DNA of 64,000 bases from Mesaphorura yosii. Taxonomy: Eukaryota > Arthropoda > Collembola > Poduromorpha > Tullbergiidae. The DNA is taken from contig WIXG01000290.1 of the NCBI GenBank assembly GCA_009869945.1, positions 1 through 64,000 on the forward strand, in the 5' to 3' direction. Shown here piece by piece: positions 10,294-21,365 of this stretch. Within the stretch, counting starts at the first letter, position 1, and each line of letters begins with the position of its first letter. Both the position numbers and the translations under genes were made by a program. The notes under the pieces were generated by a model. That model was not told where the DNA came from. It saw nothing but the letters and a program-made list of their open reading frames with translations, and did no database searches.

Positions 10294-12585
10294 TTAAGGT
10301 TTCTGCAATTCTTCTTCGAGCAGACGGATCTCGACGTTGGTTGGGCGCACAAAGTCTGCGATGGAGGTGTCGAAGGGGTCGGCAATGTCGTCACTTAAAC
10401 CGTTGAGGAGGGGGTTGATTGGGGAGAGTGGTTTCAGCGGCGTCCTGGCGTGCTCGTCCGCATGCGCTTCGTCGAGTGGGTGATTGATCTCTGCGCCGGG
10501 CCTCCTGCTCATTTTATCAAGACCTATTTTGGGAATCTGAGGGCGTGGTGGCCTCACGTCTGTCTTGGTGCTCAGAAGTTCGTTTTCTAAATCTTTAATT
10601 TCGACCTTCCCTGTAAAAATGTCCTTCACTTGCAAGTGCGAAGTGTCGAAGGGGTCTTCGAAGTCGAGGGCGCTCTTGGGCTCCGCGAGTTCCTTGCCAG
10701 TTGGGCTCTCGTACTGCACGGGGTTCAGAGGCTCCGAGCACAGCACCTCCTCGTCCACCCGGAAGAAGTCGTCGGGCTCGCTGAGAAACGGGTCTGGCAC
10801 TGAAGTGGGTGGAGCGAGTTCGCTTTCGTCGGGCTGATTCACAAGTTCACTCTCGAGTTGTCGAAGTTCCAACTTACCCGGCACGTGCACCGACGCAGAC
10901 ACGGCGGACGTGTCGAAGGGGTCGAGCTCAACTTCCGCTTGTGTTACTGGAGTCAAAGTCCTATTCTCAACCGACTCGTCAAAATGTTCGACGTCGAACG
11001 GGTGTGGCTCTGGCTCGGGGTCTTCCTCGATGTCGACTTCGCGTGGCGGTTCGTCTTTTCTCGGGTCAAAATCAAAGTCGCTGTCGACTGATAATTTCCT
11101 CCCGATTTTCTCTTCGATGAGTACGTGCGAGGGTTTGACGGGCTCGGCGGACTCGGTCTCGTTCTTCAAGAACTCTTCTTCGATCAGCTTAAGTTGGGCT
11201 GTGCAGGGCTGAGCGATCTCGAGGGTCGAGGTGTCGAAGGGATCTTCAAAGTGAGATGATGGCGGAAGTTGGGGCCGTGGAGGGCCCGCTTTCTTTTTCT
11301 CCGCTACGGCTACGGTCACTGGCACAGCCACTGGCACTTCACATTCAACCGAGTCGAGGACACTTTCTGGCGCCTGCTCAGGCTTCACGAAACTTGTATC
11401 AAAGGGGTCTTCCTCGTCAACTCGCAGCTCCTCTTTGGTTGGAGCCTCTTGGCCTTGGTGAATGGAGGCTAGCGCGAGTTCGTCAAACTCGTCAAACTCA
11501 TCGTCATTCTCCTGAGTGAGGGCGAGGGTGACCGGAGCACTGCTGCACTGTTCACTGCTCGGTAGTTCCTCGAATTCGCTCAAGAGTTCTCGTAAGTCTA
11601 CTTTTTCAGGCGACGCTTTTTCGTCGGGAATGCTCTGCTTCGTGGCTGGGGTCGGGCGCAACTCGATATCTTGGTTGTTGGGTTCCGCCTCACCTAATTC
11701 CAATTCAAAGACATCTTTCTCGGGAGCGCTCTCAGAGTTCGCCTGTGCGTTCTGTGATGTGGTGATTTGGGAACCTTCGTCAAAGGTACCGAGCAAGTTC
11801 ACATTGTACAGGGCGCGCCTCTTCGAGCGTCTGTCCACACTTGCAGCAACCACACTTTTTGGCTGCTCGACGGGAGCTGGGGAAGAGCTTGTGAGGAGGT
11901 TGACTGCAACTCCGAGGTCGACCTTTCTCTTTTCCTTCTTATGGGCCTCCTCGATCTTCTTCACCACATCTGCGACTCCCGAAGTGTCGAAGGGATCTTC
12001 CGACTCGGGCTCGTCCGGGCTCTCAGGAATGTACGCTAGTTTGATCTCACCAGAAGCGATTGCCTCGACGAAGCTGGTGTCGAAGAGTTCGTCGCCCAAT
12101 GAGATCGGAGCTTCCTCAGAGACTTCGATAGGCTGAGCAACGGCTCCGGCGTCGACTTCGTCTGCTGATGGCTTGGCCTCGTGATCGTCTTCCCTTGTCT
12201 TGTTTTCCGGGCCCGTCCACTCGTGTTGCTGCGGGTGGGCGTCGCCTGAAAAGTCGCTGGAGGGTTCTGCGTGCTCGGCGTGATGTTTCGGGGGCTCTGG
12301 CGGTGGTGGGGGCTTCTTTTGGTAGAAGCTATCTGACTTGATTCGGTCGAGGTCTCCGCTGGTTTTCTTTAAGACGTCGTCGATTCCCGCGGTGAGAAGT
12401 TTAAACCTCTGCCACTCCTCGTTGCTGGTCGAGGGGTTTCCTGAAGCGCCTTCTTCGTTCTGCTGCTGCTGGGCGGCTAACTCCTTTTCCCGTTTGTACT
12501 TGGCGAGTTGCTCTGGGTCGAATAGATCGTCTTCGGTGTGCTTCTTTCCCTTTTTCTTTTTCAGCCCCTTCTTTAGTTTGTTCAT
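10294..12585 (-). CDS. stnA: Stoned A (first ORF of stoned), DPF-repeat endocytic protein
   Basis: A single uninterrupted 763-residue frame. The basic N-terminus (NKLKKGLKKKKGKK) and the repeated DPFDTS motif identify it as StnA, which acts with StnB in synaptic-vesicle recycling; DPF motifs bind the AP-2 alpha appendage. I count six exact DPFDTS motifs and a seventh diverged copy (ELFDTS). The later copies are followed by an acidic LE.EL helix-like segment, forming a module. The protein is otherwise acidic, low-complexity and without a globular domain. A minus-strand acceptor (TTGCAG) at about 12613, just upstream of the start, indicates an intron in the 5' UTR. StnB follows after 79 bp on the same strand. 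The family is recognised from N-terminus, DPF repeats and position together. Confidence 0.9.
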   Translation of the reverse strand: MNKLKKGLKKKKGKKHTEDDLFDPEQLAKYKREKELAAQQQQNEEGASGNPSTSNEEWQRFKLLTAGIDDVLKKTSGDLDRIKSDSFYQKKPPPPPEPPKHHAEHAEPSSDFSGDAHPQQHEWTGPENKTREDDHEAKPSADEVDAGAVAQPIEVSEEAPISLGDELFDTSFVEAIASGEIKLAYIPESPDEPESEDPFDTSGVADVVKKIEEAHKKEKRKVDLGVAVNLLTSSSPAPVEQPKSVVAASVDRRSKRRALYNVNLLGTFDEGSQITTSQNAQANSESAPEKDVFELELGEAEPNNQDIELRPTPATKQSIPDEKASPEKVDLRELLSEFEELPSSEQCSSAPVTLALTQENDDEFDEFDELALASIHQGQEAPTKEELRVDEEDPFDTSFVKPEQAPESVLDSVECEVPVAVPVTVAVAEKKKAGPPRPQLPPSSHFEDPFDTSTLEIAQPCTAQLKLIEEEFLKNETESAEPVKPSHVLIEEKIGRKLSVDSDFDFDPRKDEPPREVDIEEDPEPEPHPFDVEHFDESVENRTLTPVTQAEVELDPFDTSAVSASVHVPGKLELRQLESELVNQPDESELAPPTSVPDPFLSEPDDFFRVDEEVLCSEPLNPVQYESPTGKELAEPKSALDFEDPFDTSHLQVKDIFTGKVEIKDLENELLSTKTDVRPPRPQIPKIGLDKMSRRPGAEINHPLDEAHADEHARTPLKPLSPINPLLNGLSDDIADPFDTSIADFVRPTNVEIRLLEEELQKP

Positions 12586-13365
12586 ATTCTAACCACTACC
12601 AGGGGGTGCCCTGCAACAATCACACGCTTGACCATCTCGTCAGAAACTCACCAAACCCCTGGCGGGATTGACTGACGGTGACTCAATCAATTTAAATGCC
12701 GTTATCGTCGAAGGCCTTCACGTAGCATGTATTAACAAATTGTGCTTACTTTGCCAGGGTGGAGAGTCCATTGCCAGTCGTCACTCCATGTCACACGTCA
12801 CGCCGTGTCGTCTCCAGCCTCGCTTTGAGAAAGAATCGGGACTCGATGCTGAAGCTAATTTGATGCTCGACGGTAATAAATTCCTGAGCAGTGTCTGCGA
12901 GTTAGGGCGTGTGTATGGGAAGCACCATGACGCAAGGCTGCATTCCGTGCACGGAGGTGGGAGAGAACAGAGAAAGAGTGTAGGAGAAAGGGCTGGCAAG
13001 GCCAAATCCTGCTCTACATTTCCACACCACTGCAAGCACTCAATCGATATCGAGAACTGCTGCCATTGCGCACAGGGAACTTTCCAAGAAGACGTGTTCG
13101 CACGCACGCATGGGGAATCTGCAACACAGGGCGAGACGAGAGATAGACAGCAGCACTCTGTAGACATCCGTGCAAGGGAAACGAGAAAAAAAACTGCACA
13201 AACCTTGCAAGAGGATTTAATCTTCAATCTGAATTTATTGCACTAGAAAATAGTATGTACAAGATTAATATGAACAACAATAACAAGTTATGAGCTCATT
13301 TTTAGCATCTTAGCAGTAATTAATAAAACCAGTAATTTTAATGGCGTGGGCGAGATGACGGCGGA
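12586..13365. other. Upstream region of the stoned locus and DIS3 3' region
   Basis: About 780 bp between the stoned start and the DIS3 stop, both genes on the minus strand. It should contain the stoned 5' UTR intron and promoter. A minus-strand AATAAA at 13234-13239, just past the DIS3 stop, marks the DIS3 3' end. A plus-strand frame of 192 codons (12668-13246) is open, but it resembles nothing and is probably chance. Confidence 0.5.
13234..13239 (-). terminator. AATAAA polyadenylation signal of DIS3
   Basis: TTTATT on the plus strand, about 127 bp beyond the DIS3 stop codon. Confidence 0.65.
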
Positions 13366-16300
13366 TCAAGGTTCTCTGAGTTCTGGAATGGCTGGTGTGA
13401 CCAGGCGGAAGAGGACCTTCTCCTTGTTCTCCTCCAGACTCAGCTCCACAGTTACTCGGTCTAGCGGTCGCAGAAGGACGGGCCCGAATTGAACCTGGGC
13501 CTCCTTTTCGTTGTACACGTAGCCACCGCTCTTTGGGAAGAAAATGAATCCCTCCATCGCGTACCTGGGCACAAACACCTGCAGCGCATTCCGACGGATA
13601 AACATCACAAAACCAGAATGCTCTTCTTTCCTTCCTTTCAGAAGGTTCTGCAAAGAAGTACAAAGAATTTAGATGAAGAGCGATCCTCATAAAAATTAAT
13701 GTGATCCATCTCAGTTTTTGAAACTTACGCTTTTATGTAAGTTGAAAGACGCTCTCGAGGCGTATTGTGCCATGCGATGCCGCAAGTTGTTATTCTCACA
13801 GGTGGCGTGGATCTGTTTGGAGACCAGAATCCGCGGATCAATCGGATCAAACTTCAAGGCCATCGCGAGCAGACGATGTACCATCAAATCAGCATATCTA
13901 AACAGACCATTCAAATCAGTAATTCCTTAGCTCGTAGCTTCGTAAGTGCGAATTTGCAAAGTCAGAAGGGTCGCTACCTCCTGATGGGGGATGTGAAGTG
14001 GGTGTACAAGTCCACGGCCAGGCCGAAATGTGGGTAGAGGTCTGGGGCGGTGGTGCCTGAGCAGCAATACACCGCCTGTGTCATGCAGCGTGTGGTCAGA
14101 ACGCGCAGAATGTTCTTGAATTCTTCCGGCTGGTTTTCGATGGACTCATTCAGCGCTTTGGATCCCTGGTCGACCACAACAGTGATCCCGTGTGTCTTGG
14201 CAGCAAGCAAAAGTGGTTCAAAATTGGTCGGAGGTGGAACGGGATGTCTGCGAAGTAAAGCAAATTCGCGGAATGACTGCAAAACGTGTTGCGCCACTGA
14301 GCAGTTTGCGAGCAGCATGAATTCCTCGACCATCGAGTGAGACTCCTCGCAGTCCTGGTCAGCGTCCCCCTCGGCAGACACCTCCGCGTTCGACAGCATC
14401 AGAGCCCTGTTGCCAAAAGCCAAAATGAGGTTCAGATAAGGCGTCATGAAGTTGAAGAGAATCGAGAAGTAAACTCACCCGTTGTCAAATCGGGCCTTCT
14501 TGAGCTTCTGAGCCAGGAAGCTTAACCTTTTTAATGATTCAGTGATTTCATCAGTAGAAGACGAGTTGAGGCGTGCCTGAGCTTCGGCGTAGGTGAGCGC
14601 TGCTTTGGAGTTGACAACTGCCTTGAAGAAGTTTGTCTCCAATATCTTGGCTTCGGAGGACAATTTCCAAATGACGGAGAATACAAGTTTGTCTGTGCCA
14701 GAGTGCAGTGAACACAAGTCGGAACTCAGAAGTTCTGTGAACAGAAGAGGGACACATTTTAGTAGTAAAAGTAAAAGTCGGGTTAAATTTCATGAATAGA
14801 ATACTTGGAATCATGTCCACCCGTCGATCGGCCAAGTACACCGTCGTTCCTCTTTTCGCGGCTTCCGAGTCCAGCGCAGTTTCTGGCTTCACGTAATGCG
14901 AAACATCGGCGATGTGAACCCCGACCTCGAATGTTCCGTCCTGCAACTGGATGCAGTGTAGGGCGTCGTCAATGTCCGTACAGCCTGGTGGATCCACAGA
15001 AACAACCAACTTCCCTCGAAAATCCTTCCTAACGACGTACTCCTGTTTATCGATTTCATAAGGCACGGATGGCAGGCATGACTCGACAGCCTTGGAGAAG
15101 GGCTCATGTGGAATCCCGTGCTCGTGAAGAATTGCGTCTGTCTCGGTTTCTGTTGAAACCACAAGTTTCATAAGTGAATGAGCTCGCCTGTTAAACTGGC
15201 AACGGATGGAATACTCACCAATTGTACCCACAGGGCCCAAGATTTTCCGACAATGGCCAACTGGATGGCGCGAAGTTCGAGGCCAGGAGTCAATTTCGAC
15301 TACAATCTTCTGGTTGTCAAACTTGCTCACGTTTCTGGTTTCAATTCGCACGATGGGCATCTTCTTGTTGTCCGGGATGAAAAAGTGAAAGGTTGAAGCT
15401 ACATTCTGACCCTTTCGCAAGACTCCGCAAAGAGGCGCCCACTTCCTTCTAATAATCCCAACAACCCGGACACTCTTCTGCTTCTCTGTGACCGGCTGAC
15501 TTGGTAGGGAATTGATCAGTGCCTCCTCCGTGTCCGCTGTTGGCACATTTTCCTTGTCCAATTCAATTTTTTCCACATCTTCTGGAGCGATCACCGTCTC
15601 CTTCGTGAGAGACTCATCTTCATCGTTCAGCATCACCAAACCACTTGGCGCAGACCATTCCGACTCGGGCAGTATCTCGAAAGCCACAACATCGCCTGTC
15701 ACGAGTCCAAAAACATGCTAAGTTTGATTGTCTGTCCCTTCCCAAAAACCCTTGCAAATAAACAAGACGCGATCATACCTTCACTGGCACGATTAATGTT
15801 GTGTCTTCCACGAACAAGCACTTCCGACTGATCTTGGTCTGCGTCAACCCGAATGAAGCCTTCATTAAAGTTCCTTGATCTGTACACGCCTTGAAAGTAT
15901 TTGCCACCCTTAATTCCGTTCTGCACTGTCTTCATGTCCTCATGGGCCGGATACAGGAAGTCTCCCACAGCGCCTCCTTCGTCCTCGTTCAGAGGTGTTC
16001 GGCAAATCTTTTCATCCAAGCCCTTGGACTTGGCATCTCCGATCAGCCCGGTCACGTACTCCTCGCAAGTGGCAATTGCTGTTTCCTTTCTAGCCTCCAC
16101 ATGCTTGTCGTAGACGTCTTTCTGGTCGCTTAGAATGACAACTCGGATTCCGAAGACGTTAAAGTGAGTACAGAAGTACTCAAAAGACTTAAGAAAGGCC
16201 CTTTGATTTCTGAGTCGGGGACTTTCGTCAGGATGGCGTTCCACGTAAGTGTCCTTGTGATGCTCGTTGAGGAAGTAAAAGAAGTTTCTGTTCTTTGCCG

Positions 16301-16670
16301 CCTCCCGCAACCTTCTGTACTTGGTTGGATTGATCCGCAATACCTCGTCCATCACAATTTGAAGTAAGATCACATTTGAGAGCTCTTCCAGCACGTCGGT
16401 TTGTCGTAGGACGAATAAAGCGTCGGGCAGCAAAAAGTGCTTGAAATCGAATGTGGACGACAAAATCGGAGGATCAGTCTGCAAACCCGACTTGGAAAAA
16501 GGTGAGCTGGGACAAATTTTGCAAAAACCGTAGCCACAATTGATGTCTGCACGCAGGTATTTCTCACGGGAAATCTTCAGTGGACCTCCTCTCTTATTTT
16601 GGCGATAGTAAATCGTCTCTCCGATCTGTCCAGACCCGGTGGTTGGTTCCTTCTCCAAATCAAATCCCAT
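13366..16670 (-). CDS. DIS3: DIS3/Rrp44, exosome exoribonuclease
   Basis: Catalytic 3'-5' exoribonuclease of the RNA exosome. Exons in order: 16670-15779, 15695-15219, 15149-14805, 14734-14479, 14406-13978, 13897-13729 and 13647-13366. The N-terminus has a CR3-like Cys motif (YLRADINCGYGFCKIC) and a PIN domain (LLPDALF, MDEVLR, CEEYVTGL). Two cold-shock domains follow. The RNB domain has VDPPGCTDIDDALHC, holding the magnesium-binding aspartates, GVHIADVSHYV, and THFTSPIRRYAD; a C-terminal S1 domain ends the protein. The exosome-type PIN plus CR3 and the DIS3-like RNB separate it from DIS3L2. Relative to human DIS3, the residue matching PIN Asp146 appears to be Gln (codon at 16205-16203). The start at 16670 is the first Met in frame and is less certain than the rest. 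Confidence 0.92.
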
Positions 16671-17164
16671 GTTAGCGTCAAGAAGGGAACCGCCTGATCA
16701 AAAATGCGTGGTAAAATTAGTAAAATACTATGGATGCTCCACCAGGGAAGAAACAGATAAGCTATCCTCACGTTATCGGTGTACTTACGAAGAGATCGCA
16801 GATCGACACCGTGATTCGCAGATTCAACTTGTAAATACGGCGAAATTCGAACTCGGTAAGCAGGTTCTGATTGTAATCAGTCAACACTTTGAGTACAAAA
16901 GGAAAAGAACAGAACACATGACAATCTTTAAAGATAAGTCGACGTCGAGAGCTACCGCAATAGTCAGTTTTTTCAAAGGCTGAGCAAGTGCGCGTGTTTC
17001 ATCCCGCAGCACGTGCAACGCGCTTGTCTCATTCTGACACTTGCACGGTGTTTCCAAACGAAAATTGACAAGATACGTTTCAGGAACTTTTATTTTATTT
17101 TGACAAAACCATCAGGCTGAGGTTGTTGCTGTTATCGTTGTTTTATTGTGGTCGTGCTAATGTA
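16671..17164. other. Gap upstream of DIS3
   Basis: About 490 bp between the DIS3 start and the DIABLO-like stop. It contains the DIS3 promoter or 5' UTR and the 3' UTR of the neighbouring minus-strand gene. No coding signal is seen. Confidence 0.5.
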
Positions 17165-18244
17165 TTATGTTAATGACTTTCCCGATTCCACGATGACAAC
17201 AGACTGCAGCTCGAGCATTTTTCTCTCAGCCTCCATCGTGGCTTCCCTCAACAATTTCATCTGCATCGAAGCGGTTTGCAGGGCTTGACTTAGGAAAATA
17301 CTGGCTGACTCCGCGCCACCCACGAAGGCGGCCTCGCAGGCGGCAAGTGCCAGTCTCTCCACAATGCACAGGTAAGCTTCCATCTCCTGCAAGGCATCAC
17401 GTATTTTAGCTCCTCTTGCTAAATTCACCTGTTGGAGAGCGCACTCACACTTATGCAGCTCTTCAACTCCTCCAGCTTGTTTCTGATCACCACCATGTTG
17501 CAGCTGATCAACTCCTGTCCAGTTTCAGTGGTCACCCTGCTTTCTTCGAGGAGGTCCAGGAAAACCGCAATGAATTCCCTTCAATGACAAGAATTCAACT
17601 TCACATAAAACTACCGTACATCACAAGCGCTTGATTGGCCGTAGCCAGCTTAAGACCTGTAATGAAGATGTTTGTCCTCCAGCGCCGACACTGTGATGCT
17701 CAGCAGACGAGTCACCGAATCAACAGTCAGCGTGCACGCCTGTTTAACGAGGTGCTTATTTGTCAGTTCTTCAGGCTCCCACTTGATTTGCTGGTGGAGA
17801 GATGGTCAATATGAGACGAAGGCAGAAGTCAGCTCGACTACAAGCTAGGGTGACATACAGAATTGTAGCCATGTTCGCCAGAGTCCGACTTCATTTTGCA
17901 GCATGCTGTCTTGGGGTCAGATATACGACTCGAGCACTGGTGGACAGGGACTGTGTGGCTTCTTTTGCAGTGGGTCTTCGTATTTTTAGGACATTCGGGC
18001 AGGTCACTGCTGTTGGCGTCTTCGCATTTAGCGACATTGCACAGGGAAAACTCCCTCAGAATCTTGAAAAACATCTGTGCAATGCAATGGATCGAAAGTG
18101 CAAAAGGTCTTCTATTTCTCATTTTTGCTCGCAAAGCACCCAGACTTACGTACCCTGGAAAGCTCTTTGCAGCTTCCAGAGAAGGAGCTGAGACCAATAC
18201 TGAGGAAAATGAGCCCGCAGGAAAGCCAAAGCCTGCGCAGCCAT
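17165..18244 (-). CDS. DIABLO: DIABLO/SMAC-like mitochondrial pro-apoptotic protein
   Basis: Five exons join in phase: 18244-18150, 18009-17859, 17790-17657, 17578-17449 and 17386-17165, giving 243 residues, close to the 239 of human SMAC. The C-terminal half matches the SMAC helical bundle: LTVDSVTRLL, a long amphipathic helix, then ERLALAACEAAFVGGAESAS, equivalent to the SMAC segment with MAAEAAYQTGADQAS. SMAC is imported into the mitochondrial intermembrane space, clipped to expose an Ala-Val-Pro-Ile N-terminus, and antagonises IAPs after release. The first exon (MAAQALAFLRAHF) could be a presequence. The second is Cys-rich, unlike human SMAC, and contains TVPV at about residue 51, near the position of AVPI in the human precursor (56). 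The acceptor at 18009 is my choice; another AG upstream stays in frame. Confidence 0.78.
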
Positions 18245-18513
18245 TGCGCTGCGGCAATTGAAATGAACTTCACTCGCTCGAGCTTGGAAGTTCCTGCAAG
18301 ATGCAAAACGAAAGGAGGAAATGAAGATGAGCGATGACGATTGAATACAATGTCACCTTATTTCGTGGTCGGTAGTATGCACAAAGCAATCTTTAATTCC
18401 TTTAATATCACACGGAAAAAGAAATTATTTAACATGGCCTTAGCGTAACTAATTGATTATACACAGTATAAATGCAGTGTTATCTTAGGGCTATCTTAAT
18501 AGTTTGAGTGATG

Positions 18514-20716
18514 CTACAGGCCTCCTGCACTAAGCACAAGAGTGTGGTCAACTCCAAGGGAGACATCTACGACCTGGCCTCCGAGACAGACCTGCACAGC
18601 AAACCAGCCCAAATTTAGAAAAATGTTTGACCCCGACCTAACCTACGCTCAAATGGCGTGTGGACTCAACGCTTACTTTAAAAGGAAAGTACTGTTGCTG
18701 CATGGGACCCAATCCGAGACACCCAGAATCGTTTTTACCCCACGTGTACAAACTCCCATCAGCCGTGAGCGCTGCTGCGTGGAGGAAGCTGCAGAACACT
18801 CGTTTCACATGACACGCCGGATTAAACTCATTTCGTCCGAACAACGGAGGAGGCATGAGCGTTGGCACCCTGAGTATTTTCATTTGGGGCCCTAACCCCA
18901 AAAGCGGTCCAGTCCCCCACGTATACACGTCCCTCTTCTCTGTGAAAGAGTAACAAGCCACAAATTGAACTAAACTCTGCCTCGTCTCTAAGCCACTGCC
19001 CAAATCACACATCCTCTAAGCTCATGCATGGACTACGCCTATGTGCAATCTAATATTAATCTCATCCTAATCTCAAACCATCTATCGAGTTCATGGTCCG
19101 TTATCTGAATCCGTGTCATTTATGCGAAATGCGAGCCAAGGCCACGGGAGAAATCTTTCCTTATCGGTGCGTGGCATGCCTATCTCGTAAGAATTGACTT
19201 ACCATTGACAATAAATGAACACAATTCTCCCGCCGCCACATCCAACACCTTTCCAATTTTGCTGCCTACGTCCAGATGACGAGGTTCGTATATCACGTGG
19301 CCGGGGTTGTATGGGTTTATGTTGCCGGCCTCGTTGCACCCCCATACAAATACTTCGCCCTTGTCTACAGAATAAATGAATTTTTACTCCTCATCTTGAC
19401 GGCATTTGCTTTTACACTTTGTTTTACTGACCCGTGAGTGCCATCGTGCTACTTCCCGAAGTGGAAAGGGCGACTACCTTCTCCCCCGATAAATCACCTT
19501 CAATCTGCACTGGCTCCCACTCTCTCGAAACTTTACGACCTCGACCCAGCTGTCCCTTTACGTTGGACCCAAAAGACACGACACGCTCACTTGTCAAGCA
19601 ATACCTGGAAACAATCAACAGAAAGCGTCAAGCACTTGCTCTGGGTGATACATATTCGAAATTCCACAGTTCGCGCTTCTCGTACTTTGGAACAGAGCTT
19701 GGATGTGGATGCGTTCGTTCGTACTTACGTGACATCGAAGCGGCTGACCACCTTCACAACTTCGTCGGAGATCGGGTCGAGGTTTTTAATTTTGTGGACA
19801 TACTTGGAGCCAAAGTATGCCTCATCAGGAATCACTCGTCTTCCACACTGACCGAACGAGTTATCACCAAACGTAAAAACACCATCTCCTTTCAATGAAA
19901 CGACGGAGTGCGCTCTTCCACAACCAATCGCCAAAACCTTAGCTTTGCCTCGGATAGGTAGCTGAATCGGGACAAATTCCAGAAGAACCTCCAACGGTGC
20001 GTTCGTTCTGGCAGCATGATAGCCTATAATTGTAAATAGCGAATGAATGAGGGAATTCTTCTACAAGTTGAAAGATTCCAGACGGCCGGCTTACCTATTT
20101 GTGAGTGCGAATTGAGACCAGTTCCGAACAACTGAAAGCTATCGTGGTCCCCACGCGCCTTGACGCCAAGCCTAAAGGGGAAAAGCCCAATGTCTCCAGA
20201 AAGTTTACCAACCAAGAGGCTGCAATTATTACAGCTTACAATGAAAAGCCGTGACCAGCGGCCACATGGGAGACGGACAGGTATGCACCAATCTCATGTC
20301 GAATGGGTCTGCTAACTTTCCTCAATGCCAACTTAGCGGGTCTGACCAATGACGACATTCCGAGGGCCCCATGTGCGGACAATCCAAAGACGTACAACCG
20401 CCTTCTGGCAGGATCTGGCGCCCCATAGTCATGAACTGTGAAGAAAAAAGTAATTATCTGCAGTATTTCCATTGCAGACCTTGGATAAATAAATGCAGTA
20501 TCAATGAAGTTACCATTCAAGTCCTCTGCAAGCTTTGGTACCTTCTTTGCTCCTAACACGGTATTTACGGAGATCGAACGACTCAACTGACTTCCCCCAA
20601 AGTCGCAGTTTTTGAATAACAATCCTGCGCCTGAGAAAAGAGGTACAAGATTAGAATTACACAATCTAGCCAAGCCGGGTGTCAATAAACTAAGAAGTAG
20701 TACCAATTTTCCACAT
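18514..20716 (-). CDS. RCC1L: RCC1L-like mitochondrial RCC1-repeat protein
   Basis: A beta-propeller protein of RCC1 repeats; RCC1L (WBSCR16) supports mitochondrial rRNA pseudouridylation and ribosome assembly. The start is a 13-nt exon (20716-20704) joined to 20630 by a 73-bp intron. The N-terminus is basic and hydroxylated as in a mitochondrial presequence. Repeats are visible as RRRLYVFGLSAHGALG, GCGRAHSVVSLKGDGVFTFGDNSFGQCGRRV (shown in pieces at 19990-19800), VVSFGSNVKGQLGRGRK, DVYTWGTGPLLGLGP, LYTWGKNDSGCLGLG and a final DVSLGVDHTLVLS before the stop. The order and PPPLFGRNEFNP insertion match RCC1L rather than RCC1 itself. Several exons between 19010 and 19400 are short and were not each phased. 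Confidence 0.85.
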
Positions 20717-21365
20717 TTTAGCTCTCATTCAACTCTATGCTCTGCAGTCCAGCTGTGAAGTCCGAGTTCTAGTTGTCATGTCCGAAGGCTGCTCCCCACC
20801 CGAGTTCACTCCACTCCTGATTGCCATGAAATCAATCCACACGAAACCACGTCGAGGTTTCACTTATTTTTGCATAGTCTAGTGTTGTGACCTCCTGAGG
20901 CTACTGAGATAATAATTGAGTTGGAACCACAATTCGTCAGCAAGACAACACTGGGCTTTCCACCCTTGCTCCAGAGGGACAGGGCTCTCGTCTACTTTCA
21001 AGATTTGCGAAGTATTCGCAAGATTTTTGAAACACGAGCAACTATTCAGTTTCGTGGTGCCACTCGATTTTTCGATTTTCGTGCGAGTAATTCCTTGGAA
21101 GATGTCAAAAGTGTTTGAAGTTTTACGGCGTCAAAACTCCAGCAAAAGTTTCCAGAGGTAAAGAGTGGTCGTCGGCTGGTTTCATTCTGTCTAACCCATT
21201 GATATCATTAATAACGGTTCAGATGGCTGAATTGATTATTATATTCCTTATGATAAAAGAGTGGAGCTAGTTTCAAGAGGGAGATTTGGAATTAAAATGG
21301 TTGAGATTAGCTCACATTGGACGAAATTAGTTGTGTCTTAAACTGGGGAAGAACGGCACGAAGTC
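20717..21365. other. Divergent intergenic region, RCC1L and aminopeptidase
   Basis: About 650 bp between two start codons on opposite strands, so a candidate bidirectional promoter. No coding signal is seen. Confidence 0.5.

Noticed and set aside
12668-13246. 192-codon plus-strand open frame upstream of stoned
   Set aside because: No recognisable domain, low-complexity Arg/Glu/His/Ser content, no splice context, and it lies where the stoned 5' UTR and promoter should be. Probably chance.
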